Source: an uncultured SAR86 cluster bacterium (lineage in GTDB: Bacteria; Pseudomonadota; Gammaproteobacteria; Magnimaribacterales; D2472). Taken from it: DNA of 64,000 nucleotides. The stretch spans positions 62,001 to 126,000 of the forward strand of contig CACKPV010000002.1 in the NCBI GenBank assembly GCA_902602185.1. The letters run 5' to 3'. The translations under genes were made by a program, and so were the position numbers. Positions 18,929 through 29,113 of the stretch are shown piece after piece (positions within the stretch are counted from its first letter, which is position 1; each line of letters opens with the position of its first letter). The notes under the pieces are model-generated. The model ran no database searches, was not told the DNA's origin, and worked only from the letters and a program-made list of their open reading frames with translations.

Positions 18929-21329
18929 TTACAAACCGCAAGAGATAGAAAAAACTATCCAAAAGAAATGGCAGGAAGAAGATCGTTATGTGTCTAAACC
19001 TGATGATCGTGAAAAATTTTACTGCCTTTCAATGTTTCCTTATCCCTCAGGGAAATTACATATGGGTCATGTAAGGAACTACACGATTGGTGATGTCATT
19101 TCTAGATACAAAAGGTTACAAAACATCAATGTATTTCAACCCATGGGCTGGGATGCTTTTGGTTTGCCTGCAGAAAATGCTGCGTTGCAAAATAAAGTCA
19201 GCCCAAAAGAATGGACGGATCAAAATATTGAAGCCATGAAACAACAATTAATGTCCCTTGGTTTTAGTTATGACTGGTCAAAAGAATTAAGAACTTGTGA
19301 ACCAACTTACTACCAATGGGAACAAGAACTTTTTAGTATTTTGGCAAAAAAGGGGTTGGTCTACAAAAAGAAATCTCTTGTGAACTGGGATCCAGTTGAT
19401 CAAACGGTTCTTGCAAATGAGCAAGTAATTGATGGTAAAGGCTGGAGGTCCGGAGCTGATGTTGAGTTGAAGGAAGTTGATCAATGGTTCTTTAAGATCA
19501 CCGACTATGCTGAAGAACTCTTGTCATCTTTGGATGATCTTGATTGGCCAGAGAATGTGAAGCTTATGCAAAAGAACTGGATTGGTAAATCCGTAGGTGC
19601 AGAAATAAAATTCTCAGTGGATAGCATTGAGCAAGACTTAGAGGCATTCACAACAAGAGTGGACACACTTTTTGGTGTAACTTTTTTAGCACTTTCTCCC
19701 CAGCATGAAATTGCTGTTGAAATGGGGGAAACAGATGCTGATTTGAAGAAGTTTCTTGAAGATTGTAAAAAAATGAAGAGTTCTGAAGCAGATTTAGCAA
19801 CTGCTGAAAAAATTGGTTTTAAAACAAAACTAACAGCTAAACATCCCCTATTAAATAAGCAAATTCCTATTTGGATTGCCAATTATGTACTTATGGATTA
19901 TGGAACTGGAGTTGTAATGGGAGTGCCTGCGCATGATGATAGAGATTTTGATTTTGCGACCAAGTATTCTATAGATATTGAAAAAGTGATTGAAAGTAGT
20001 AAAGATGAATTGCCCTCATCTGAGAAAGGAATCCTAATTAATTCAGATAAATATAATTCCATGAATTCAGATGATGCCATTGGAAGAATGATCAATGATT
20101 TAGAAGTAAGCAATATCGCTCGACCCATTGTCAATTTCAGATTAAGAGACTGGGGAATAAGTAGACAAAGATACTGGGGTTGCCCAATTCCAGTAATTTA
20201 TAGCGATGATAAAGAGCAATTCCTCACTGGCTCCAATTTACCAGTCTCATTACCAGAAATAGAACCAGGTTCCATCCCAAAACCTCTAAGTCAGAATGAA
20301 GATTTTTATAAGTTAGATGGTAATCGAAAAAGAGAAGTAGATACATTTGATACTTTTGTTGATTCGTCTTGGTACTATGCTCGCTTTACCTCCGCAGATT
20401 CATCAGACAAAATGTTGAATAGTGATTCAAAGTACTGGTTGCCTGTCGACCTATACATCGGTGGCATTGAACATGCAATTTTGCATCTCCTGTATTCAAG
20501 ATTCTTTTTTAAGGCGATGAGAGATGTTGGACTGGTTGAAAGTGATGAACCATTTAAAAAACTTCTTACTCAGGGAATGGTTTTAAAAGATGGGGCCAAA
20601 ATGTCTAAGTCAAAGGGAAATACTGTAGACCCTCAGAAATTCATTGATAAATATGGGGCTGACACAGTCAGACTGTATATGATGTTTACATCTCCACCAG
20701 AGCAGAGTCTTGAATGGTCTGAGTCAGCAGTAGAGGGTTCATATAAATTCCTTAAAAGATTATGGAACCTGATCATTGATAGTAAAAAAGAGAAGATTAA
20801 CATCGATGGAGACCTTGATAAGAGACAAAGAGCATTAAGACGGAAGTCTCATCAAACACTTAAGAAAGCTACTTCCGAATATGAATCTCGTTATGCGTTC
20901 AATACCGTTGTTGCTGCTTCCATGGAGTTACTAAATAGTCTCTCAAAAGACTTTAAAAATTATGAAACTAATAATGATAGGTTTTGTAGAAATGAAGCAA
21001 TTACATTCTTGCTTAAAATTTTATTTCCCATTTGTCCTCACATTTGTGAATACCTCTGGGAAAGATTTCATACCAAAGTTGAGCATGATTCAATTGAATG
21101 TGGCTGGCCTATGTATGATGATAATCTAATTGCTGATGAAAGTTTTCAGTTAGTAGTCCAAATAAATGGAAAGGTAAGGGGTAAAGTCAACTTAAATACA
21201 GAAATTAGTAAAAAATCAGTTGAAGATGCAGCAAAAAAGATTCCGAATGTTATGAATTCTCTGAAAGGCAAGGAAATTACAAAAGTGATTTATATTGAAA
21301 AAAAACTTATTAATTTTGTAATTAAATGA
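18918..21329 (+). CDS. leuS: leucyl-tRNA synthetase
   Basis: An 803-residue class I synthetase, about 55 shorter than the E. coli protein. The HIGH motif appears as HMGH in [14 protein letters not shown], the KMSKS motif as [12 protein letters not shown], and the CP1 editing domain ([11 protein letters not shown], ending near [15 protein letters not shown] with the conserved editing Asp) is present. It charges tRNA-Leu. The reduced length seems spread over surface loops rather than a missing domain. lptE overlaps its end by 4 bp (ATGA), the standard leuS-lptE-holA order. Confidence 0.97.
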   Translation: MVIDYKPQEIEKTIQKKWQEEDRYVSKPDDREKFYCLSMFPYPSGKLHMGHVRNYTIGDVISRYKRLQNINVFQPMGWDAFGLPAENAALQNKVSPKEWTDQNIEAMKQQLMSLGFSYDWSKELRTCEPTYYQWEQELFSILAKKGLVYKKKSLVNWDPVDQTVLANEQVIDGKGWRSGADVELKEVDQWFFKITDYAEELLSSLDDLDWPENVKLMQKNWIGKSVGAEIKFSVDSIEQDLEAFTTRVDTLFGVTFLALSPQHEIAVEMGETDADLKKFLEDCKKMKSSEADLATAEKIGFKTKLTAKHPLLNKQIPIWIANYVLMDYGTGVVMGVPAHDDRDFDFATKYSIDIEKVIESSKDELPSSEKGILINSDKYNSMNSDDAIGRMINDLEVSNIARPIVNFRLRDWGISRQRYWGCPIPVIYSDDKEQFLTGSNLPVSLPEIEPGSIPKPLSQNEDFYKLDGNRKREVDTFDTFVDSSWYYARFTSADSSDKMLNSDSKYWLPVDLYIGGIEHAILHLLYSRFFFKAMRDVGLVESDEPFKKLLTQGMVLKDGAKMSKSKGNTVDPQKFIDKYGADTVRLYMMFTSPPEQSLEWSESAVEGSYKFLKRLWNLIIDSKKEKINIDGDLDKRQRALRRKSHQTLKKATSEYESRYAFNTVVAASMELLNSLSKDFKNYETNNDRFCRNEAITFLLKILFPICPHICEYLWERFHTKVEHDSIECGWPMYDDNLIADESFQLVVQINGKVRGKVNLNTEISKKSVEDAAKKIPNVMNSLKGKEITKVIYIEKKLINFVIK

Positions 21330-21778
21330 AATATTTAATACTTTTGATAATTTTGTCAGGCTGTTCTTTTCAACAACTCAATATCAATGAGTCAAAGTTA
21401 ACTATCTCTTCAGTAAATTATATTAATACCCCCAAAGATTTAAAGTATCTCATCAATGATGCCCTACTCGTTAAACCAGAATCTAATACTAATCTAATTA
21501 TTAGAGACTATAAGGAGAATCTCAGAGATTTCAGTGGCGGTAATAACTTATCAAATATTGAGTCACAAATATATGGTGAAGTAACTCTCGAAATAAATGT
21601 TGATGATGCAAAAAATATTATTATTATTTCCAGTTCTAAAAAATTTCAAAATAATTTTCTTAACCCTCAAGCCCAAAAAATTATGATTCAAACAATGCGG
21701 AAAGAACTCTTCAGGGATTTATCTTCGAAAATACAAATGGTACTCTTGAGGGATGCAGCTCGAATACCTTCAATTTGA
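21326..21778 (+). CDS. lptE: LPS-assembly lipoprotein LptE
   Basis: A 150-residue lipoprotein with a very short signal peptide and the lipobox ILSGC (Cys13). The remainder is poorly conserved but of LptE size, with a fold of alternating strands and a late helix ([22 protein letters not shown]) resembling the C-terminal helix of LptE. In the cell it would plug the LptD barrel and help place LPS in the outer membrane. The main support is position between leuS and holA. It is extremely AT-rich (10 G+C of 60 in line 21601). Confidence 0.8.
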   Translation: MKYLILLIILSGCSFQQLNINESKLTISSVNYINTPKDLKYLINDALLVKPESNTNLIIRDYKENLRDFSGGNNLSNIESQIYGEVTLEINVDDAKNIIIISSSKKFQNNFLNPQAQKIMIQTMRKELFRDLSSKIQMVLLRDAARIPSI

Positions 21779-22742
21779 TCCAAATCATATAACTAAGTTT
21801 CCTTTATTTCTCATTCATGGCAAAGAAGTCATTCTTAGAAACGAGATTAAAGATAAAATCAAAACTTTTATCTCAAACGAATCAGAATCAAATATCATTG
21901 TTCTAGATCAAAGTAATTTAAATGATCTTGAAAATATTATTAAAGAAAATATTTCAGACGACTTATTTGGGCAGGCAACTACAGTAATTATCAATCATCA
22001 TAAAGGTACCTTTCCAAAAGCAATGACAGATTTTTTTGCTGATTATGATTTTCCTGAGGATAGTGACATCAAAATAATTATCGATAGCACCTCGGAAAAA
22101 ATCAATCAAAATCTTAAATGGATTAAAAAAATAAAAGAAATTTGTTTACAAATTTCTTGTCCATCAATGAAAACACTGATTGATGAAAAAAAATGGGTGA
22201 GGAGTAAATTAGATTTCTTAACTTCCAAAGAAATAGATTTCCTCCTTGATGATTTAATAACAGCTAATAGAGGAAACCTTCAATCAATGAATAATGACAT
22301 AAAGGTAATTAAAGTTTTATGTCAGAAAGAAGAAAGTAAATCCTTAGCTCTGGCAAATCTGAAACTTTCTTTTCAAATGAGCCCATTTGAAATTGAAGAT
22401 AAAATACTTTTGGGTGACTCAAAAAATGTTATTAAAATAATCTATCAGCTCAAACAGTCTGATCCTAACTCACTTAGTGGATTACTATGGATCATAAATA
22501 AAATAACCTATAACTCGGTAATGGCAAAAAATCATTCCGATGCGCAATCCTCCCTTCAAAAAGCAAATATATGGTCCAATAAAATTCCTCTTTATATGAA
22601 ATTCTTAAACAAACACGAGAGTGTGGCATTGGATATTTTTTATAAACAAGCTTTTTGGCTTGATCAATACTGGAAAGGTTCAAAAAAAGGAGATATTTGG
22701 CAAGAGGTGATATCACTTGTAAAAGCAATGTGTTCAAGTTAG
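21753..22742 (+). CDS. holA: DNA polymerase III delta subunit
   Basis: A 329-residue protein. The N-terminal region contains FPLFLIHGKEVILRNEIKDKI, the HolA form of the AAA+ nucleotide-binding area without a true P-loop. The C-terminal helical collar contains IKIIYQLKQSDPNSLSGLLWIINK. It opens the sliding clamp within the clamp loader. It overlaps lptE by 26 bp, and its end overlaps the convergent aminotransferase gene by 9 bp. Conservation is low, but order and architecture make it secure. Confidence 0.88.
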   Translation: MQLEYLQFDPNHITKFPLFLIHGKEVILRNEIKDKIKTFISNESESNIIVLDQSNLNDLENIIKENISDDLFGQATTVIINHHKGTFPKAMTDFFADYDFPEDSDIKIIIDSTSEKINQNLKWIKKIKEICLQISCPSMKTLIDEKKWVRSKLDFLTSKEIDFLLDDLITANRGNLQSMNNDIKVIKVLCQKEESKSLALANLKLSFQMSPFEIEDKILLGDSKNVIKIIYQLKQSDPNSLSGLLWIINKITYNSVMAKNHSDAQSSLQKANIWSNKIPLYMKFLNKHESVALDIFYKQAFWLDQYWKGSKKGDIWQEVISLVKAMCSS

Positions 22743-23558
22743 AAATTTTTCAATATACCTCTGTGAGACTTCAGAAAAAATAGGGTGCCCTCTTTTAATT
22801 GAAGTGTCTAAATTGCTTATTGATTCAACTTCGGTTATCCCTTTGGTGGAGCTTGTAAACCAGATTGAATTTGCAATTTTTAGATCCTCTACGAAACACT
22901 CTGTTTCCATTACTTTTAAGTCGAGTTCAGCAATTGTATGAATTACTAGATCTCTTGTAATGCCTGGCAAAATGTTTTGATCAAGACTTGGAGTTTTTAT
23001 GACGTCATCTAAAACTAAGAAAATATTACTGGCACCCCCTTCAGTAAGGATATTATCTCTATGCATTATCACCTCAGAACATCCATCTTTATCAGCAGAA
23101 TTCATTTGCATGGTATTTCCTAACAAAGAAGTGGATTTTATATCGCATCTTCCCCACCGAATATCTGGAACCAATTTCACCTTAATGGATGATTGTTGAA
23201 ACTTATGGGGCTCGGCAAAACCGAATGTTTCAGGAATTCCACCACTAAAGATATGAGATCTCTTCTGATCAATGCCCCTTGATACTTGATAATAAATATA
23301 ACCAGAAGGAAATTGCGACCTTTCTTTCAATAATATTATCTCCTGAGCACATAAATTTATATCGATATTTATATCAAGCATTGCTGCACTTCTATCTAAT
23401 CTTTCAATGTGAGCTTGGAAACCAATGAATTCGCTTTTATGAAAAGGAATAACTTCATAAATGCTATCCGAAAAGAGAAAAGCTCTAGACATTGGTGATA
23501 CTACAATCTTATCTAGTTGATCTAAAGATCCGTTATAAATACCAATCCTCTTGGTCAT
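22734..23558 (-). CDS. dat: D-amino-acid transaminase (class IV PLP enzyme)
   Basis: A 274-residue fold-type IV aminotransferase. RWGRCDIKSTSLLGNTM contains the PLP-binding lysine, SEVIMHRDNILTEGGASNIF is the conserved cofactor-binding strand, and LPGITRDLVI is the phosphate-site motif. RCDIKS is closer to D-amino-acid transaminase than to IlvE. It would interconvert D-alanine and D-glutamate, fitting its place directly after dacA in a peptidoglycan cluster. An aminodeoxychorismate lyase or IlvE role is less likely but not excluded. Confidence 0.82.
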   Translation of the reverse strand: MTKRIGIYNGSLDQLDKIVVSPMSRAFLFSDSIYEVIPFHKSEFIGFQAHIERLDRSAAMLDINIDINLCAQEIILLKERSQFPSGYIYYQVSRGIDQKRSHIFSGGIPETFGFAEPHKFQQSSIKVKLVPDIRWGRCDIKSTSLLGNTMQMNSADKDGCSEVIMHRDNILTEGGASNIFLVLDDVIKTPSLDQNILPGITRDLVIHTIAELDLKVMETECFVEDLKIANSIWFTSSTKGITEVESISNLDTSIKRGHPIFSEVSQRYIEKFLT

Positions 23559-24704
23559 TTAAAAACTAAATAAGTTTCTAATCCAAAGGATAAATGAAGC
23601 CCAGAGTCTGCCAAAAAAACCTTTAGCATCAACACTATCAAGAGCAATAAGTTCTGTGGCGTGAACTATGGAATCTCCATCTTTGATAATTAAAGAGCCC
23701 AAAACCTCTCCATCCTGGATGGGTGCTTTAAGATTATTTGAATATTCATAACTAATCTTGAGATCCTTAAAGGTAGGTCGTGGCAAAGTAAGAATTATAT
23801 TTTCAGCTACACCTAATGAGATCTGATTGCTTTTACCTCCCCACACTGTAATCTCTTTTAATGAAGTTTTTTCTTTAATGACCTCTTGTGTTGCATAAAA
23901 CCTAAAACCATACTCTAACAATCTTTGAGTTTCATTAAATCGTGCCTTGTCAGAATTACTTCCTGCTACTACTGCAATAAGACGCATATCATTTCTTTTT
24001 GCTGAACCAATTAAACAATATCCTGCTGAAGACGTATGACCAGTTTTAATACCATCTGCTGAATCATCTTTCCACAATAAATTATTTCTATTTTTTTGTC
24101 TGATATCGTTATAAGAAAAAAACTTTTCCTTGTAGTATTGATAAATTTCAGGATAATTTTCGATTAAGGCAGCTGAGACTTTGGCAAGATCAGCTGCACT
24201 TGAGAAGTGATTGCCGTCCGGAAGCCCAGTCGAATTCTGAAATAAAGTATTTGAAAGCTCAAGAGAGTTTGCGTATGCATTCATTAAGTCAACAAAGCCC
24301 TCTTCAGTGCCTCCTACATACTCTGCTAATGCGACAGTTGCATCATTGCCAGATTGAATAATTACACCTTTAAGTAAGTCTAATACACTGACTTTCTTTC
24401 CTTCTTGGATAAACATTTTTGATCCTTCCATCCGCCAAGCTTTTTCACTAATAAGAACCGTATCTTCTAAATCGAGAAAATTATTTTTAATTTGATCTGC
24501 CACAACATATGAACTCATTACTTTTGTCATACTTGCAGGTTCAATAGGAGCATCTTCATTGAAACTGGCGATAATTGTATTCGTTTTTGGCTCAATCAGA
24601 ATGAAACTTTTTACATCAAGTGATGGAGGATTGGGAATAAAAGATTGTGCACTTAGAAAAACACACGTACTTAAGCATAATGTTGTAAAAAGATTTTTTA
24701 TCAT
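23559..24704 (-). CDS. dacA: D-alanyl-D-alanine carboxypeptidase (PBP5/6 type)
   Basis: A 381-residue penicillin-binding protein with a signal peptide, the SxxK motif in EPASMTKVMSSY, SGN in IIQSGNDATVAL and KTG in GIKTGHTSSAGYC. A C-terminal beta domain and a final amphipathic/hydrophobic tail (GRLWASFILWIRNLFSF) anchor it to the membrane. It trims the terminal D-Ala from peptidoglycan stem peptides. It starts 4 bp inside the mltB end and is followed immediately by dat, in the conserved elongation cluster. Confidence 0.94.
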   Translation of the reverse strand: MIKNLFTTLCLSTCVFLSAQSFIPNPPSLDVKSFILIEPKTNTIIASFNEDAPIEPASMTKVMSSYVVADQIKNNFLDLEDTVLISEKAWRMEGSKMFIQEGKKVSVLDLLKGVIIQSGNDATVALAEYVGGTEEGFVDLMNAYANSLELSNTLFQNSTGLPDGNHFSSAADLAKVSAALIENYPEIYQYYKEKFFSYNDIRQKNRNNLLWKDDSADGIKTGHTSSAGYCLIGSAKRNDMRLIAVVAGSNSDKARFNETQRLLEYGFRFYATQEVIKEKTSLKEITVWGGKSNQISLGVAENIILTLPRPTFKDLKISYEYSNNLKAPIQDGEVLGSLIIKDGDSIVHATELIALDSVDAKGFFGRLWASFILWIRNLFSF

Positions 24705-25729
24705 AATCCAAACTCCTTTGCTAGATTGTAAACTACCATTGCATAAAAGTGGCTGTAATTGTATTTAGTTATTGCAACAAAATTCTCAGTGCCTAAAAAG
24801 TAACTCACCTCTTGAGTATCAATAAATAGCTGACTTCCTGCCATAACAAAATCTTCATTATCAATATTATTTTGTTGTTTTAATGTGTCGACACCGATGC
24901 CGTATTCCAAAGCAATTTTAGAAAGTGTATCTCCTTTTTTTACTGTGTACTCTTCCTTAATTCCAGATTCAAATCTCAACGGAATAAAGGTCCTTAAGTT
25001 ATTTTCAGCTTTTTGGGGATTTCTAGCTTGATTAAATGACATCGGCTTGATGATATCACTTGAGGGCTGCCACCCATGAATTTGAAGATAATTTGCAATA
25101 CTACCGATAGCATCACTCTTAGAATTAAATAAGTCAGCATTGTTATCACCGTCATAATCGACTGCGTAAGCTAGGTAACTTGAAGAAATGAATTGTCCAT
25201 ATCCCATTGCTCCCGCATAAGACCCATTTATACTCAAGGGGTCAAGATTATTTTCACGACATAAAATAAAAAAATTAATTAGCTCCTGACGAAAGAAATC
25301 GGCTCGTCGGGGAAAGTCAAATCCTAGGGTTGTTAAAGAGTCTAAAACTCTGTGATTCCCCATAATTTTTCCATAACGTGTCTCAACTCCAAGTATTGAA
25401 ACAATGATTTCTTTCGGCACTCCAAAATCTCTTTCAGCTTGTTTAAGCACTTTAAGGTTTTCCTTAATAAATGCCTTTCCATTATCAATGCGATTTTGAT
25501 CTAAAAAAATCTTTTTGTATCTATCCCATGTCAAAGTAAACTCAGCTGGTGAAGACATACTTTGCAAAATAGAATCTTGTTTTTCTGCTGATGATAGAAC
25601 TTTCAAAACATAATCTTTGGTAAAACCATGATCCTCAATGAGAGTTTCAATGACAAACTGCGATCTTGGATGATTGGAATAATCTGCAAAGATTGTACTA
25701 GAAAATAATAATGCTAAAAGAAATCTCAT
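24701..25729 (-). CDS. mltB: lytic murein transglycosylase B with inserted LysM domain
   Basis: A 342-residue protein with a signal peptide (FLLALLFSSTIFA). The catalytic glutamate lies in SILGVETRYGK, and later conserved blocks are GYGQFISSSYLAYAVDYDGD and the C-terminal LGTENFVAITKYNYSHFYAM. Between these, residues about 261-304 form a LysM module (YTVKKGDTLSKIALEYGIG), which the E. coli and Pseudomonas enzymes lack as far as I know. LysM would bind the glycan strand. No lipobox is visible, so it is probably soluble in the periplasm. It belongs to the rodA/mrdA cluster, overlapping rodA by 4 bp. Confidence 0.9.
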   Translation of the reverse strand: MRFLLALLFSSTIFADYSNHPRSQFVIETLIEDHGFTKDYVLKVLSSAEKQDSILQSMSSPAEFTLTWDRYKKIFLDQNRIDNGKAFIKENLKVLKQAERDFGVPKEIIVSILGVETRYGKIMGNHRVLDSLTTLGFDFPRRADFFRQELINFFILCRENNLDPLSINGSYAGAMGYGQFISSSYLAYAVDYDGDNNADLFNSKSDAIGSIANYLQIHGWQPSSDIIKPMSFNQARNPQKAENNLRTFIPLRFESGIKEEYTVKKGDTLSKIALEYGIGVDTLKQQNNIDNEDFVMAGSQLFIDTQEVSYFLGTENFVAITKYNYSHFYAMVVYNLAKEFGL

Positions 25730-26823
25730 CTTGGAATTAATTTTTTATGAGAAGCCATAGAGACTATTATGCCAAACGCAATATAAAAAGAAATTATCGA
25801 AGATCCCCCCTGGCTAATAAAAGGGAGAGGCATACCAACAACAGGCAAAATACCAATCACCATCCCGACATTAATCACAAATGTTGAAATAAAAACCAAA
25901 GAAAGTGAGCCAATAACAAGTCTACAAAATCTATCTCTAGCTGTTATAGCAAGATAAATGCAACGAAAAAAAATGAAAAAATAAGTAAGCATTAATATAC
26001 TTATACCAAATAATCCAAATTCTTCTCCAATCACAGCAAAAATGAAATCTGTCTCTGATTCAGGAAGAAAATATAAATTTGCTTGAGTGCCTTCACCAAA
26101 ACCTTTTCCAAAAAATCCACCCGATCCGATTGCTATCTTGGATTGTGCAATATTCCAACCAGAACCAAATGGGTCAGACTCCGGATTTAAAAGAGTAGCT
26201 ATTCTTTGTTTTTGGAATGGTGCTAGAAAATTGTTCCAAAGAAATGGTAAAGATAGGATAAAAACTCCAAATGAAATCCCAATAAATCTCCAATTCAATC
26301 CTGCTAAAAATAAAATAAACAAGCCTGATAATAAAATCAAAGTTGCTGTTCCTAAATCTGGTTGCAGCGAAACTAGCATAAAGCATGCAAAAATAATCAA
26401 TACCGGAATAAGAGTAGATTTAAAGTTAATAGGTAAAGATCTTTGAACTAAATATGCAGAAAGAAATACTGGAAGGAATATTTTGCAAAACTCAGAAGGT
26501 TGTATTGTAGTAACTCCCAGGTCAATCCAGCGATTTGCTCCATTTATAGTTGGTCCGAAAAAAATAGCAATAATAATTAAAGCAATGGTTACAAAAAATG
26601 CGCCGTTAGCATATGAAAAATATACTTGGGGATCGGGTTGACTTATAAGCATCATTAATCCAAGACCAATGACAACAAATGCAGATTGCTTAAGAAAAAT
26701 AGAAAGATCACCTTGAGAGGCACTATATAAAAAGAATAGTCCCAAAGTTGATAAAAAAAAGATAGAGAAAAATAAATAGGGATCATAATAAATACGAAAA
26801 ATTTTATAGTCTAGAAATCTCAT
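25726..26823 (-). CDS. rodA: peptidoglycan glycosyltransferase RodA (SEDS)
   Basis: A 365-residue integral membrane protein with about ten transmembrane segments. SEDS motifs are present: GANRWIDLGVTTIQPSEFCKIF, LVSLQPDLGTATLIL with the catalytic Asp region, AVIGEEFGLFG, and the final PVVGMPLPFISQGGSSI. It polymerises lipid II for side-wall growth together with PBP2, whose gene mrdA lies directly upstream with a 1-bp overlap. Confidence 0.96.
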   Translation of the reverse strand: MRFLDYKIFRIYYDPYLFFSIFFLSTLGLFFLYSASQGDLSIFLKQSAFVVIGLGLMMLISQPDPQVYFSYANGAFFVTIALIIIAIFFGPTINGANRWIDLGVTTIQPSEFCKIFLPVFLSAYLVQRSLPINFKSTLIPVLIIFACFMLVSLQPDLGTATLILLSGLFILFLAGLNWRFIGISFGVFILSLPFLWNNFLAPFQKQRIATLLNPESDPFGSGWNIAQSKIAIGSGGFFGKGFGEGTQANLYFLPESETDFIFAVIGEEFGLFGISILMLTYFFIFFRCIYLAITARDRFCRLVIGSLSLVFISTFVINVGMVIGILPVVGMPLPFISQGGSSIISFYIAFGIIVSMASHKKLIPR

Positions 26824-28652
26824 TATTTTATTAGTGCTTCTAAAACATCGATAGCAATAGGTCCGGCAACAGATCCTCCACTCTCCCCATTCTCAACAAC
26901 TACACTAACGGCATATCTAGGATTGGGCATCGGTCCAAAAGCTATAATCACGGCATGATCTCGAAGGTTACTGTCCAGTCTAGTTTCTTCGTAATCTTCT
27001 TTACTTTCCAAAGAAACAAGTTCAGCTGTTCCAGTTTTTGCTGCCACAGTAAAAGTTTTTAAATTCTTTAACCTCCTTGCTGTGCCAGTGTTGCCTTCAA
27101 TTACATTTACCATGGACTCATGTATCTTAGACCAGTCATCCTGTGATAAGTTTCGTAATTCGAGCTCTTTTAAATCCTTTGTGGAATCAAAAGTTAAAGA
27201 TAAATCTTTATGCGCTCCTTTGTTTGCAAGAATATAAGCATATTTAGCCAATTGTACAGGGGTAGCTATTAAATAACCCTGACCCACTCCAAGATTTACT
27301 GTATCTCCTTTGAACCATCCAAAGTTATGCTCTTTTATTTTCCATTCAGGTTCGGGGACAAAAACGGAGTCTTCATTAAAACAATCTAAACATGCTTTCT
27401 TGCCGAGACCAAAATCTTTAAAATAATTTTTTAAAGATTTAATATCAGATCGGTAAGCTAATTCAAAAAAATATGTATTCGAACTTTGTGTAATTGCTTT
27501 GAACAAATTTGTTTTCCCATGGCCACCCTCTTTCCAGTCCCTATAAATTCTGCCATCTTCAGGCAAAACAAAAAATCCCGGATCTTCGATACTAAATTTC
27601 CAGTCTATTAATCTATTATCTAGGCCATAAATTGCAATTGCAGGCTTAATTGCCGATGCAGGAGGATAGCGTCCACGCATTGCCCGATCAAAAAAAGGTT
27701 TATCAGGACTTTCAATGAGAGTCTTAAATTCATCTTGGGAAATTCCATTTGATAATTTATTCGAAGAAAAGGTTGGGGAGCTAAAGAGAGTAACAATTGA
27801 ACCGGTCTGAATATCCACAGCAACAATTGCCCCTCTTCTGCCCTGCATAGCTGAAAATGCTGCTTGATGCGATGCCAAATCCAACGAAGTATATAAATCT
27901 GAACCCATTTTAGGAGATGATACAATTTCTTCTGACAAGGTTCTTCCACGAGCATCAACTTCTCGTTGCTTTGTTCCAAATTCACCAGATAAGAAAGTAT
28001 CGTAAATATTTTCTGCGCCAATTTTTCCTTCAATCAATCCAGAAGTATAAGTTTGTTCAATGTTATTAAGGGAACTTAATTGAGTTCTTAAACTAGTTAG
28101 TTTTTCTTCTGAAGGATTACCAACATAGCCCAAAGCATGTGAAAATAATTCAGGATAGAGGCTATTTCGTAAATACCTCTGTTCTACAAAAACTGCTTCA
28201 AATAAATGGCCTCGTACAGCAAATTTGATTTTTTCTTCTTCGGTTATATTTCTCTTCAAAGTCAATTCACGATTAAATTTTTTTGCCTCACTAAATTGCA
28301 GTCTAAAATCTTCTATTTTTAAATCTTCTAGGTTTATAAAACTTGAAATATGTTCAAGAAGTTCGTCTAAGTTTTTAATCCTAGATGGAACAATAATCAA
28401 GTCAAAAGAAGGAATATTATTAACTAAAATATTGTTGTTTCGGTCATAAATAATTCCGCGTAATGGCTGTATAGCTAAAGTTTCAGTCTTATTATTGAGA
28501 GCAGCACTCTCATAATTATCAAAATTTAAAACTTGTAAACTAAAAACTTGTGCAAAGATAACAATGCCAAGCACAAAGAAAATTATGCTTGCTAGAATAA
28601 TTCTCTCAGTAAAACTGCGAACTTCAACATAGGTCTGATTAATTTTACTCAT
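26823..28652 (-). CDS. mrdA: penicillin-binding protein 2 (elongasome transpeptidase)
   Basis: A 609-residue class B PBP: one N-terminal membrane helix (about residues 17-37), a pedestal domain starting with IIYDRNNNILVNN, and a transpeptidase domain with SxxK in PPASAIKPAIA, SSN in ITQSSNTYFFELA and KTG in AAKTGTAELV. The SxxK context is PPASAIKP rather than the usual PPGSTFKP, a mild variation. It is the partner of RodA. It overlaps rlmH upstream by 4 bp. Confidence 0.96.
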   Translation of the reverse strand: MSKINQTYVEVRSFTERIILASIIFFVLGIVIFAQVFSLQVLNFDNYESAALNNKTETLAIQPLRGIIYDRNNNILVNNIPSFDLIIVPSRIKNLDELLEHISSFINLEDLKIEDFRLQFSEAKKFNRELTLKRNITEEEKIKFAVRGHLFEAVFVEQRYLRNSLYPELFSHALGYVGNPSEEKLTSLRTQLSSLNNIEQTYTSGLIEGKIGAENIYDTFLSGEFGTKQREVDARGRTLSEEIVSSPKMGSDLYTSLDLASHQAAFSAMQGRRGAIVAVDIQTGSIVTLFSSPTFSSNKLSNGISQDEFKTLIESPDKPFFDRAMRGRYPPASAIKPAIAIYGLDNRLIDWKFSIEDPGFFVLPEDGRIYRDWKEGGHGKTNLFKAITQSSNTYFFELAYRSDIKSLKNYFKDFGLGKKACLDCFNEDSVFVPEPEWKIKEHNFGWFKGDTVNLGVGQGYLIATPVQLAKYAYILANKGAHKDLSLTFDSTKDLKELELRNLSQDDWSKIHESMVNVIEGNTGTARRLKNLKTFTVAAKTGTAELVSLESKEDYEETRLDSNLRDHAVIIAFGPMPNPRYAVSVVVENGESGGSVAGPIAIDVLEALIK

Positions 28653-29113
28653 TTGTGATAGGGTTTATTTTGAATTATTGCAAAAGCACGATAAATTTGC
28701 TCAATCAAAACTACTCTAAAGAGTTTATGAGGTAAGGTAAGTTTTGAAAATGATATAACTGTGTCAGCACTCTCCAAAGTTTTCTGATTGAGACCATGTG
28801 ACCCTCCAATTACTAAACTAACTTTCTTATGTTCTGAAAAGACCTTATTGAGAAAAGAGGCAAATTCTTTACTGGATATTGTTTTGCCATGCCTATCAAA
28901 TGCAATTACATAAGAAGATTCTTTTGAAAGTTGCTTAGCAATGGAAGCAGATTCTGTATTTTTAATTGTTTCGATTGACCCTCCAGAATTATAGGGTCGA
29001 ATCTCATGAGAAAAAAATTTCACATATTTAGGAAATTGTTTTAAATAATAATTCAATCCCTCATTTTCCCAATTAGAAAGTTTGTTGCTGACTGCAATAA
29101 CTTCCAATTTCAT
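28649..29113 (-). CDS. rlmH: 23S rRNA (pseudouridine1915-N3)-methyltransferase RlmH
   Basis: A 154-residue SPOUT methyltransferase, the expected length. The SAM-binding knot contains LVIGGSHGLNQ and the C-terminus ends RVVLIEQIYRAFAIIQNKPYHK, the RlmH hallmark. It methylates pseudouridine 1915 in 70S ribosomes, a position in the helix-69 region also modified by RluD (0.3 kb). It lies between rsfS and mrdA with 4-bp overlaps on both sides. Confidence 0.96.
   Translation of the reverse strand: MKLEVIAVSNKLSNWENEGLNYYLKQFPKYVKFFSHEIRPYNSGGSIETIKNTESASIAKQLSKESSYVIAFDRHGKTISSKEFASFLNKVFSEHKKVSLVIGGSHGLNQKTLESADTVISFSKLTLPHKLFRVVLIEQIYRAFAIIQNKPYHK

Noticed and set aside
18918-21329. Possible truncation or frameshift in leuS because of its 803-residue length
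   Set aside because: HIGH-like, editing and KMSKS motifs and the C-terminal region are all present in one frame; the shortness is spread over loops.
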